Origin: Actinomycetales bacterium
GTDB taxonomy: Bacteria > Actinomycetota > Actinomycetes > Actinomycetales > Microbacteriaceae
Assembly: GCA_015655255.1 (NCBI GenBank)
Contig: JAATFJ010000267.1
Span: forward strand, 1-6,206
Reading direction: 5' to 3'
DNA length: 6,206 bases
Both the position numbers and the translations under genes were made by a program. This document shows positions 1-6,064 of this stretch, in pieces (the first letter of the stretch is position 1; every line of letters begins with the position of its first letter). The notes under the pieces are model-generated. The model was given only the letters and a program-made list of their open reading frames with translations, was not told where the DNA came from and made no database searches.

Positions 1-43
1 CGTGGCCTCCCTATGCCCTTTCGCCCTTTCCGCCTTTCCGTCC

Positions 44-92
44 GCACCCCGCACCCCGTACCCCGCACCCCGCACCCCGCACCCCGCACCCC
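44..92. repeat. 7-bp tandem repeat, seven units of GCACCCC
   Basis: Seven contiguous copies of GCACCCC occupy 49 bases. Six are exact, and the third (58-64) reads GTACCCC. Because the unit length is not a multiple of the wobble pattern seen in the real genes, and because the repeat reads as Pro/His/Thr/Arg strings in every + frame, it looks non-coding. Such repeats gain and lose copies by replication slippage, so copy number may differ between strains. No function can be read from it. Confidence 0.9.
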
Positions 93-112
93 GGGCATCA
101 TCCGCCGCGCCC

Positions 113-199
113 TGTCACGATCAGCGGTCCATGTCACGATCAGCGGCGGAAAACGAAAGAATCCTCCGCGGATCGGGACATCCTCCGCGAATCGGGACA
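113..199. repeat. 87-bp dyad array of four 19-bp units (two direct, two inverted)
   Basis: Two contiguous 19-bp units begin with TGTCACGATCAGCGG (113-131 and 132-150). After an 11-base A-rich spacer (151-161) come two contiguous 19-bp units in the opposite orientation (162-180 and 181-199), which differ from each other at one base. Read on the other strand these are TGTCCCGAT(C/T)CGCGGAGGA. All four fit TGTC(A/C)CGAT(C/T)(A/C)GCGG. The inner pair matches as an inverted repeat at 13 of 15 positions and the outer pair at 12 of 15, so the whole can fold into one long stem with an A-rich loop. It could be a REP/BIME-like element, a miniature mobile-element remnant, a terminator of an upstream gene, or a tandem operator. 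I see no flanking target-site duplication. Confidence 0.85.
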
Positions 200-357
200 G
201 TTACAAGGCCACGGAGACGCCGAAATCACCCCGACGTGCTCCGGAGCGCGTCGAAGAGAACGTGCCTGATCACCCCGATCATGCCTCGAAGCTGCCATCG
301 GGTCCGAGTTCCGTAATGGAGAAGATCTTTTCCCCCGCAGCACGCCACAATGGGGAG

Positions 358-1563
358 ATGGATTGGCAGACCTCGGAAGACACGGTGCCGTCGCAGCGCG
401 TCTCGGATGCCGATGCACGACTCCTCGGCATCCGTCCTCCCGTCACCGGGGCGTGGCGCGACGGAGATCCTGCGGGCGACCGCCGCTTCCTCTCCCTCGG
501 CTCCTTTCGCACGGAGACCGGCGCGGAACTCCCCCACATCCGCATCGCCTACGAGTCCTGGGGCGAGCTCAACGACGCTCGCGACAACGCGGTCCTGCTC
601 CTGCACGCGCTCACCGGCGACAGCCACGTGCGCGGGGAGGCGGGAAAGGGCCATCCCACCGCGGGTTGGTGGGAGGACATCGTCGGCCCCGGTGCCGCAC
701 TCGACACCGACCGCTGGTTCGTCATTGCCCCCAACATGCTGGGCGGCTGCCAGGGCTCGACGGGTCCGGCGAGCATCGCCCCGGACGGCTACGAGTGGGC
801 CTCCCGCTTCCCCTTCCTCACCATCCGCGACCAGGTCGCCGCGCAGGTGCTCCTCTCCGACCAGCTCGGCATCGACCGCTGGGCGGCGATCGTCGGCGGG
901 TCCATGGGCGGGATGCATGCCCTGGAGTGGGCGATCACCCTTCCGCACCGGGTGGAGCGCCTCGCCGTGCTCTCCTCTCCCCCGGCGAACACCGCCGACC
1001 AGATCGCCCTGAACTCCGTGCAACTCGAAGCGATCCGCATCGATCCCCGTTTCCAGGGCGGCGAATACTACGACGGCTTCGACGGCGACGGCCCCCACCG
1101 CGGACTCGCCCTCGCCCGGCGCATGGCACTGCTCAACTACCGCAGCCCCATCGAGCTTAATCAGCGTTTCCAGCGCTCCTGGCAGTCGAGCGTCTCCCCC
1201 CTTGGACGGGGCGGGCGCTTCGCCGTGGAGAGCTACCTGGACTTTCACGGCAACAAGTTCACGCGGCGCTTCGACGCCAACAGCTACATCACCCTCGTCG
1301 AGGCGATGAACTCCCATGACATCGGCCGCGATCGGGGCGGAGTCGAGGAGGCGCTGCACCGCATCACGGCAACGACGCTCGTTGTCGGCATCGATACCGA
1401 CAGGCTCTTCCCGGTGGACGGGCAGCACCGCATCGCACGTAGCGTCCCGCACACCCTCGACGGCAACGAGGCCATCGTGCTCGCCAGCGATTTCGGCCAT
1501 GACGGCTTCCTCATCGAGACCGACGAGGTGGGGTATCACCTGCGCCGTCTGCTCGCGACCTGA
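358..1563 (+). CDS. metX: homoserine O-acetyltransferase (MetX)
   Basis: MetX transfers an acetyl group from acetyl-CoA to L-homoserine. This is the committed step toward methionine through O-acetylhomoserine, in the cytoplasm. The protein is an alpha/beta hydrolase of the usual family length (401 aa from this start). Numbered from here, HALTG lies at 83-87, GWWEDIVGPG at 103-112 and NMLGGCQGSTGP at 126-137. The nucleophile elbow GGSMGG carries Ser182. The expected Asp lies in DTDRLFP (Asp348) and the His in FGHDGF (His381), so the catalytic triad is complete. A second in-frame ATG lies at 316 (415 aa). Neither start has a well-spaced ribosome binding site: GGGGAG directly abuts the ATG at 358. 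I prefer 358 because MDWQTSEDTVPSQ looks like the conserved N-terminus of related actinobacterial proteins, but this is from memory. Succinyl rather than acetyl specificity cannot be excluded from sequence alone. The metY partner often found next to metX is not in the window. Confidence 0.93.
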   Translation: MDWQTSEDTVPSQRVSDADARLLGIRPPVTGAWRDGDPAGDRRFLSLGSFRTETGAELPHIRIAYESWGELNDARDNAVLLLHALTGDSHVRGEAGKGHPTAGWWEDIVGPGAALDTDRWFVIAPNMLGGCQGSTGPASIAPDGYEWASRFPFLTIRDQVAAQVLLSDQLGIDRWAAIVGGSMGGMHALEWAITLPHRVERLAVLSSPPANTADQIALNSVQLEAIRIDPRFQGGEYYDGFDGDGPHRGLALARRMALLNYRSPIELNQRFQRSWQSSVSPLGRGGRFAVESYLDFHGNKFTRRFDANSYITLVEAMNSHDIGRDRGGVEEALHRITATTLVVGIDTDRLFPVDGQHRIARSVPHTLDGNEAIVLASDFGHDGFLIETDEVGYHLRRLLAT

Positions 1564-1573
1564 GCGCGCTCAG
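1560..1573. terminator. perfect 14-bp palindrome spanning both convergent stop codons
   Basis: CTGAGCGCGCTCAG is a perfect palindrome. Its left TGA is the metX stop and its right TCA is the complement of the MFS stop, so two genes that converge with six bases between them end inside the same symmetrical element. As RNA it would form only a 5-bp stem with a CGCG loop and has no U-tract, so it is at best a weak bidirectional terminator. The palindrome is seen directly; the terminator role is an inference. Confidence 0.4.
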
Positions 1574-2748
1574 CCCGCCGCGACGCGACGCTCGCGCCGG
1601 TAGGCGATGACCGTGATGAGAAGACCGGCGAGGGCGAGGAGAGCACCGACCCACGCGGGTGCGGTGAATCCCCACCCCCAGGTGATCACGATGCCGCCGA
1701 GAAATGCTCCGAGGCTGTTGCCGATGTTGAGGGCGGAGTGGTTCATCGCGGCAGCGATCGATTGGTTGTCCTCGGCGACGTCCATCAGACGCGTCTGGAT
1801 GGCGGGGCTCAGCACCGAGGACAGCAAGCCGATGCCGAACGCGAGGATCGTCAGCAGCACGATGTGGAAGGACAGCGCGCCGAGAAGCACGAGGACGACC
1901 GCGAGACCGCCGAGGCCCAGGAACAGGGTGCGACGGAGGTTCCGATCGGAAGCCCGGCCGCCGATGAGGTTCCCGATCGTCATGCCCACGCCGACGACGA
2001 CGAGCACGATCGGCACCATCCATGACGGAGAATCCGCGACGTCCGTCACAAGAGGCGCGATATAGCTGTACACCGCGAAGAAGCCGCCGAACCCGATTGC
2101 GCCGATACCGAGCGTGAGCCAGACCTGGCCGACACGAAAGACCCGCAGCTCCGCGCGAATGGTCCGGGCGGAGTCCCCCGCGTGCTCCGGCACGAAAAGG
2201 GCGATGCACAGGGTCGCGAGCACGAAGATGATCGTCACGACGAGGAAAGCCGTGCGCCAGCCGAAGTTCTGACCGAGGAAGGTCCCCGCGGGCACTCCGA
2301 TGACGTTGGCGATCGTCAGCCCCGTGAGGATGAAGGCGACGCCCTGGGCGCGCTTTCCCGGCCCTAGCACTTCTGCCGCCACGAGCGCACCGATCCCGAA
2401 ATAAGCACCGTGCGGGAGCCCGGCGAGCAGCCGCGAAAGCCCGACAAGACCGAACCCGGGGAGGAGCACGGTGAGCCCGTTGCCGATGGTGAGCGCGATC
2501 GCGAGGCCGATCATCACGCGATGACGCGGGAACCGTGCGACGAATCCGGCGATCGTCGGCGCACCGATGACGACGCCGAGTGCGTAGAGAGAGACGAGGT
2601 GCCCTGCCTGGCCGATCGCCTCCTCCTGATTGGTCGCCCAGACATCGGGAAGGAGATCACGGGCGATGTTCGGGATCAGCCCCATCGTCACGAATTCGGT
2701 CATACCGATGCCGAAGCTGCCGATGGCGAGGGAGAGGAGCGCCCTCAT
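1570..2748 (-). CDS. MFS transporter, DHA1 family, AraJ-like
   Basis: This is a 12-segment inner-membrane secondary transporter of 392 aa, the normal length for the major facilitator superfamily. From Met1 (ATG at 2748), the N-terminus MRALLSLAIGSFGIGMTEFV enters the first helix directly, as in AraJ/YdhP-type proteins. Other family signs are the loop 2-3 motif GFVARFPRHRV (68-78), RLLAGLPHGAYFG (106-118), the motif-C-like GVPAGTFLGQNFGWR (151-165), SYIAPLVTDV (228-237) and NHSALNIGNSLGAFLGG (336-352). Substrate cannot be deduced; relatives export drugs or sugars, probably by proton antiport. A GTG at 2781 would add 11 residues, but the ATG at 2748 has GAGGGG seven bases upstream while the GTG has no clear site. 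The gene follows GH20 in the same direction with 62 bases between them, so co-transcription is likely. Export of an amino sugar or a role unrelated to sugars are both possible. Confidence 0.88.
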   Translation of the reverse strand: MRALLSLAIGSFGIGMTEFVTMGLIPNIARDLLPDVWATNQEEAIGQAGHLVSLYALGVVIGAPTIAGFVARFPRHRVMIGLAIALTIGNGLTVLLPGFGLVGLSRLLAGLPHGAYFGIGALVAAEVLGPGKRAQGVAFILTGLTIANVIGVPAGTFLGQNFGWRTAFLVVTIIFVLATLCIALFVPEHAGDSARTIRAELRVFRVGQVWLTLGIGAIGFGGFFAVYSYIAPLVTDVADSPSWMVPIVLVVVGVGMTIGNLIGGRASDRNLRRTLFLGLGGLAVVLVLLGALSFHIVLLTILAFGIGLLSSVLSPAIQTRLMDVAEDNQSIAAAMNHSALNIGNSLGAFLGGIVITWGWGFTAPAWVGALLALAGLLITVIAYRRERRVAAG

Positions 2749-2754
2749 CGCCGC

Positions 2755-2768
2755 ACCCCTCGTGGGGT
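2755..2768 (-). promoter_or_regulatory. small hairpin enclosing the MFS ribosome binding site
   Basis: On the - strand the leader of the MFS gene reads ACCCC-ACGA-GGGGT, a 5-bp stem with a 4-base loop. The GAGGGG ribosome binding site for the ATG at 2748 lies in the loop and right arm. If folded, the stem would hide the site and could reduce translation or couple it to ribosomes leaving the upstream GH20 gene. The complementarity is visible; regulation is an inference. If translation instead starts at the GTG at 2781, this sequence is coding and the reading fails. Confidence 0.4.
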
Positions 2769-2810
2769 TCGAGGGATTCACCCGTCAATGCTAGCCGGGC
2801 AGAAGCAGAG

Positions 2811-4448
2811 TCAGGCGATGTTCGCGGTGATCGCAGCGACGTGCGCCGCCGCCTCTTCCTTGCTCGCGGGGCGACCGGGAACCCCGGGTCGCTGCTGCCA
2901 GGGCAGGGGCCCTTCGGCCCGTCGGTACTCGACGCCGCGTGCATCGAGCCGGGCGAGATGCTGTTCCATCCGCGGCGCGAACTCCGCGAACTCCCGCTCT
3001 CCTTCGGTCCACAGCGCCTCGGCGAGCGCACACAGACGGGGGAACGCGTAGTAGTCGAGCATGCGCGGCGAGTCGATGTGCTCGGTCCAGAGGTTCGCCT
3101 GACCGCCGAGGACGTACTGCGCCTGCTCCTGGCTGAGCCCCTCGGGCACGGGGGTGAAGCCGTAGACGTCCTCCACCGTCGTCACGGTCGCGACGGGGAT
3201 GGGCTCGCCCGGGTCCTCCGACTGGCGATAGTCGAGGTACACCGTATCCTCAGGACAGGCGATGACGTCGTGCCCGGTGCGCGCCGCTGCCAGGGCGCCG
3301 ACGATGCCGCGCCAGGACAGCACGGTCGCGCCCTCCGCGAGTCCGCCCTCGAGGATCTCGTCCCAGCCGAGAAGACGACGCCCGCGCGCGGTGAGATGCT
3401 CATCGATCTGGCCGATGAACCAGCTCTGCAACTCTTCCTCGTTCGCCACACCCAGCTCGCGCATGCGCTCCTGCGTGCGCGGATCCTCCCGCCACTGGGC
3501 TTTGGAGCACTCGTCGCCCCCGACACCGATGAAGGGAGATGGGAAGAGCTCGATGACCTCGTCGAAGACGTTCCGGAAGAACTGCACGGTGGACTCTTCG
3601 ACGTTGAGGGCGAGGGGGTTGATGCCCCAGCCCGTCCACGGTTGCATCCGCTCTCCCGTGACGCCGAGCTCAGGGTACGCCGCGATGGCTGCCTGCACAT
3701 GACCGGGGAGCTCGATCTCCGGCACGACGGTGATACCGCGCGCCGCGGCGTAGGCGACGATCTCACGGATGTCATCCTGTGTGTAGTACCCGCCGTGCGG
3801 GCGTCCATCCGTCCACGCCGTGGGCCCCGCGCCCACCTGGGATTCCGGCCGCCAGCCGCCGACTTCGGCGAGCAGAGGATAGCGACGGATCTGCAGGCGC
3901 CAGCCTTGGTCGTCGGTGAGGTGCAGATGCAGGGTGTTCAGGCGGTGCATCGCGAGGAGGTCGATGAATAGGCGCACCTCGCGCGGCGGGAGGAAATGAC
4001 GGACGACATCGAGCATGACGCCGCGCCAGCGGAATCGGGGACCGTCTTCGATGTGCACGCACGGGACCTCCCAGCGCTCACCGGGGAGAGGGGCGTCACG
4101 GTAGACGACGGCAGGAAGTAGCTGGAGGAGGGTCTGCACACCCGCGTGGGCGCCGCGCTCAGAGGCTGCCGCGATGACGACACCACTCCGGTCCGTGTCG
4201 AGGACATACTCCTCGTCCGCAAGTGTTCCATCGAGGCGGAAGCGAATGTCGGGTGTGTCTCCTTCCCCCGCGCCTCCCTCTCCCGCGATGAGCTCGATCG
4301 CGAGCCCCGTCGATCGAGTGAGCGTCTCCCGCAGACGCAGAGCCGCAGCGCGCAGTTCGGGAACCGTGCCGATACGCGTGTCGGGACCGAGGACGAAGGT
4401 ACCGTCGGAGGCCTCGAGAAGACGCGGACGAGGGAGGAGTGCGGGCAT
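2811..4448 (-). CDS. beta-N-acetylhexosaminidase, glycoside hydrolase family 20
   Basis: This enzyme removes terminal beta-linked GlcNAc or GalNAc from oligosaccharides by substrate-assisted catalysis. The protein is 545 aa. An N-terminal alpha/beta GH20b-type domain (about 5-128) precedes a TIM-barrel catalytic domain (about 132-485). Visible active-site residues are Arg142 in FRWRGVMLD, the catalytic Asp312-Glu313 pair in VGGDECSK, His250 in ELPGH, Trp362 in GWDEIL, Trp379 in LSWRG, Tyr404/Asp406 in VYLDYRQ, and Trp454/Glu456 in GGQANLWTEH. These parallel the residues I recall for Streptomyces plicatus Hex, so the enzyme should be active. I see no signal peptide or lipobox, which implies a cytoplasmic enzyme acting on imported sugar. 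The ATG at 4448 is chosen because AAGGGG lies five bases upstream; the frame stays open to 4544 but that stretch overlaps the divergent promoter region. It probably forms an operon with the MFS gene and is divergent from the sugar ABC operon, which supports a shared job in chitobiose or GlcNAc-glycan use. Confidence 0.95.
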   Translation of the reverse strand: MPALLPRPRLLEASDGTFVLGPDTRIGTVPELRAAALRLRETLTRSTGLAIELIAGEGGAGEGDTPDIRFRLDGTLADEEYVLDTDRSGVVIAAASERGAHAGVQTLLQLLPAVVYRDAPLPGERWEVPCVHIEDGPRFRWRGVMLDVVRHFLPPREVRLFIDLLAMHRLNTLHLHLTDDQGWRLQIRRYPLLAEVGGWRPESQVGAGPTAWTDGRPHGGYYTQDDIREIVAYAAARGITVVPEIELPGHVQAAIAAYPELGVTGERMQPWTGWGINPLALNVEESTVQFFRNVFDEVIELFPSPFIGVGGDECSKAQWREDPRTQERMRELGVANEEELQSWFIGQIDEHLTARGRRLLGWDEILEGGLAEGATVLSWRGIVGALAAARTGHDVIACPEDTVYLDYRQSEDPGEPIPVATVTTVEDVYGFTPVPEGLSQEQAQYVLGGQANLWTEHIDSPRMLDYYAFPRLCALAEALWTEGEREFAEFAPRMEQHLARLDARGVEYRRAEGPLPWQQRPGVPGRPASKEEAAAHVAAITANIA

Positions 4449-4504
4449 GACAACCCCTTCTGAGAGAGCGGATGTTTCAACCGTATTAAGACGCCAGGAG
4501 GAGC

Positions 4505-4533
4505 TTGACATTTGTTTGTAAGCATACTTTACT
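4505..4533 (+). promoter_or_regulatory. candidate sigma70-type promoter for the sugar ABC operon
   Basis: A perfect -35 hexamer TTGACA (4505-4510) is followed by exactly 17 bases and then TTTACT (4528-4533), which matches the TATAAT consensus at four of six positions. Transcription would start near 4540, giving a leader of about 115 bases before the binding-protein gene. No start-site data are available and the -10 is imperfect. Confidence 0.5.
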
Positions 4534-4536
4534 AAA
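4511..4536. promoter_or_regulatory. possible operator: AT-rich, partly symmetrical element over the promoter
   Basis: This 26-base element is about 77% A/T in a GC-rich genome. Its left arm TTTGTTTGTA and right arm TACTTTACTAAA flank AGCA. The reverse complement of the right arm is TTTAGTAAAGTA, which matches the left arm only if two single-base gaps are allowed, so the symmetry is partial. It fills the promoter spacer and covers the -10, where a bound repressor would block transcription. The general look resembles operators of ROK-family (XylR/NagC-like) sugar repressors, but no regulator gene is in the window and the assignment is tentative. Confidence 0.35.
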
Positions 4537-4655
4537 GCCACCATCCGAGCAAAGTCGCTGGAAAAATTGCAGTATCAACCTCACCGACACCCACTCGGAC
4601 AGCAACACAGTTCGACTATCCCGCACACCACACTTGAATCACAGAGGAGAACGCA

Positions 4656-5957
4656 GTGGGTAAGAAGAAGATTGCCGCGATCGGCGCTTTCGGCGTCGTC
4701 AGCCTGCTCGCCCTGACGAGCTGCTCCAGCAACTCGAACCCCGACTCGGGAGATGATAGCGCCAGCGGCGACAAGAGCATCACGGTCTGGGTGATGAATG
4801 GCGACTACTCCGATGAGACGCTGGCCGCGATCAACGACAAGTTTGAAGAGGAGACCGGCGCGACGGTCGATGTGCAGGTCCAGGAATGGGACGGCATCAC
4901 GACGAAGATCACGACGGCCCTCGCCACCGACACTCCCCCGGACGTGCTCGATGTCGGCAACACGCAGGTCGCGAGCTACGCCGCCAACGGTGGCCTCCTC
5001 GACCTCACCGACGAAGCCGACGACATCGCCGACGGACAGACCTGGCTCGACGGCCTCGTCGAGCCGGCCACCATCGACGGCAGCCTCTACGGCATCCCCG
5101 GCTTCGCGGGTGCCCGCGCTGTCATCTACAACAAGGCGATCTGGGAGGCTGCCGGCGTCACCGAAGAGCCGACCACCTACGAGGAACTCACCGCCGCGCT
5201 CGACAAGATCGCAGCGGCGAACGCCGCCACCGAGGACTTCTCCGCGTTCTACCTCCCGGGCCAGTACTGGTACGCGGGACTCCAGTTCGTCTGGGACGCG
5301 GGCGGGGCGATCGCTTCCCAGGATGGCGACACCTGGACCTCCGAGCTCTCCAGCGATGAGTCCATCCAGGGCCTGAACGACTTCAAGGAGTTCCAGAACA
5401 CCTACTCCACCGCCGCCTCCGCGACGCTGAACACCGACGAGCCCGAGCAGAGCCAGATCTTCGCCGATGGCAAGACCTCGGCGATCCTCTACACCTCTAC
5501 GGCCCGCATCCTCGCCGCGAACGCGGACCTGACGGACGATGATCTCGGTACGTTCCCGTTCCCCGGGAAGTCCGGTGAGAACCAGCCGGTCATGCTCGGC
5601 GGTTCGGACTGGGCCGTTCCCGCCAAGTCGCAGAACTCCGACCTCGCTATCCAGTGGATCACCATCGCCGCGAGCTCGGAAATCCAGAACGAGTGGGTGT
5701 ACGGCAACGATGGCTGGATCCCGAACAGCGCAGAGGGCATCGAATCCGCCCAGGCGACCCTGAGCGACGTGCAGAAGGGCTTCTTCGACGCCGCGTTGAA
5801 CTCGAAGGCGACCCCGGCGAACTCGAACTGGACCACGATCGAGAGCAACAAGGACACGGAGAACTTCTTCCAGGCCGTTGCCAGCGGATCCAAGACGGTC
5901 GAAGAGGCCGCAGCGGACTTCGACGCAACCGCTGATGAGACACTGAACACCAAGTAG
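4656..5957 (+). CDS. sugar ABC transporter substrate-binding lipoprotein, DasA-like
   Basis: This is the extracellular binding component of a carbohydrate ABC importer (family 1 solute-binding protein, 433 aa, normal length). The GTG start has GAGGAGA five bases upstream. A short lipoprotein signal follows: KKK at 3-5, a hydrophobic stretch 6-20, and lipobox LTSC with Cys23 as the lipidated residue. A Ser/Asp/Asn-rich linker (24-40) leads into the mature domain at SITVWVMNGDYSDE. Family-like segments include QEWDGITTKITTALATD (76-92), PPDVLDVGNTQVASYAANGG (94-113), GIPGFAGARAVIYNK (146-160) and YLPGQYWYAGLQFVWDAGG (199-217). These resemble what I remember of Streptomyces DasA, which binds N,N'-diacetylchitobiose. 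Together with the divergent GH20 gene this suggests a GlcNAc-oligosaccharide ligand, though another beta-glycoside is possible. The gene ends with two consecutive in-frame TAG codons (5955-5960) and is followed by a strong hairpin before the permease. Confidence 0.92.
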   Translation: MGKKKIAAIGAFGVVSLLALTSCSSNSNPDSGDDSASGDKSITVWVMNGDYSDETLAAINDKFEEETGATVDVQVQEWDGITTKITTALATDTPPDVLDVGNTQVASYAANGGLLDLTDEADDIADGQTWLDGLVEPATIDGSLYGIPGFAGARAVIYNKAIWEAAGVTEEPTTYEELTAALDKIAAANAATEDFSAFYLPGQYWYAGLQFVWDAGGAIASQDGDTWTSELSSDESIQGLNDFKEFQNTYSTAASATLNTDEPEQSQIFADGKTSAILYTSTARILAANADLTDDDLGTFPFPGKSGENQPVMLGGSDWAVPAKSQNSDLAIQWITIAASSEIQNEWVYGNDGWIPNSAEGIESAQATLSDVQKGFFDAALNSKATPANSNWTTIESNKDTENFFQAVASGSKTVEEAAADFDATADETLNTK

Positions 5958-5968
5958 TAGTTCCCCAC

Positions 5969-6018
5969 AGATCCGGCACGGCGCGGCGCGATCATTCCCG
6001 CCGTGCCGTGCCGGATCT
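5969..6018 (+). terminator. long intergenic hairpin between binding protein and permease
   Basis: AGATCCGGCACGGC (5969-5982) pairs perfectly with GCCGTGCCGGATCT (6005-6018). Pairing continues inward with one G-U wobble, five more pairs, a single C-C mismatch and two more pairs, closing on the 4-base loop TCAT (5992-5995). About 22 of 23 positions pair. No U-tract follows, so a complete intrinsic terminator is unlikely. In sugar ABC operons a hairpin at this place typically protects the binding-protein message and lets only some transcripts continue into the permease genes, giving more binding protein than membrane complex. The structure is seen; the role is inferred from that pattern. Confidence 0.8.
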
Positions 6019-6064
6019 CCCCTTCTCCGATCAGCTCTCCCTGCACCACCAGAAAGGCAGCCCC

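Larger units (their letters stand above)
1..357. other. non-coding region upstream of metX
   Basis: I see no convincing gene in this stretch. The first 112 bases are C-rich and low in complexity, with pyrimidine runs followed by a 7-bp tandem repeat. An array of 19-bp repeats follows (113-199), and then about 115 bases of unremarkable GC-rich sequence. The metX reading frame stays open back to about position 13. The extra residues are mostly Pro, Arg, Thr and His produced by the repeats, so I treat them as non-coding. I found no SAM riboswitch core and no clear -10/-35 pair. A small inverted repeat, TGATC-ACCCC-GATCA (267-281), lies about 75 bases ahead of metX, but it is too short to call. 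Confidence 0.7.
4449..4655. promoter_or_regulatory. divergent intergenic promoter region
   Basis: This 207-bp gap separates the start of GH20 (- strand) from the start of the sugar-binding protein (+ strand), and must contain promoters for both unless transcription enters from outside. It is locally AT-rich around 4475-4570 compared with its surroundings. A plausible + strand promoter and overlapping symmetrical element are listed separately. For the - strand I see only a weak -10 candidate, TTAATA (complement of 4484-4489), without a convincing -35 at standard spacing. Confidence 0.7.

Noticed and set aside
44..199. CRISPR array
   Set aside because: The 7-bp and 19-bp units are contiguous, without unique spacers of regular length, and half of the 19-bp units are inverted.
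113..199. Complete insertion sequence
   Set aside because: There is no transposase frame between or near the inverted units, and no target-site duplication. At most it is a remnant or miniature element.
13..357. N-terminal extension of the metX frame, open back to about position 13
   Set aside because: The added residues come from the GCACCCC and 19-bp repeats and do not resemble any MetX N-terminus. The family length is met from 358 or 316.
200..357. SAM riboswitch ahead of metX
   Set aside because: I looked for the conserved core and multi-stem layout expected of SAM classes and saw only a 5-bp inverted repeat. A covariance-model search would settle it.
226..1539. 437-codon open frame on the - strand opposite metX
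   Set aside because: It is a shadow of the high-GC codon pattern of metX, with no recognisable domain. The + strand frame contains the full catalytic triad.
2580..3971. 463-codon open frame on the + strand opposite GH20 and the MFS start
   Set aside because: It crosses two confirmed antisense genes and their gap, its composition is rich in Arg, Asp and Glu without motifs, and it is explained by GC bias.
4449..4544. 32-residue upstream extension of GH20
   Set aside because: It would be encoded by the divergent promoter region, and the ATG at 4448 has an excellent ribosome binding site.
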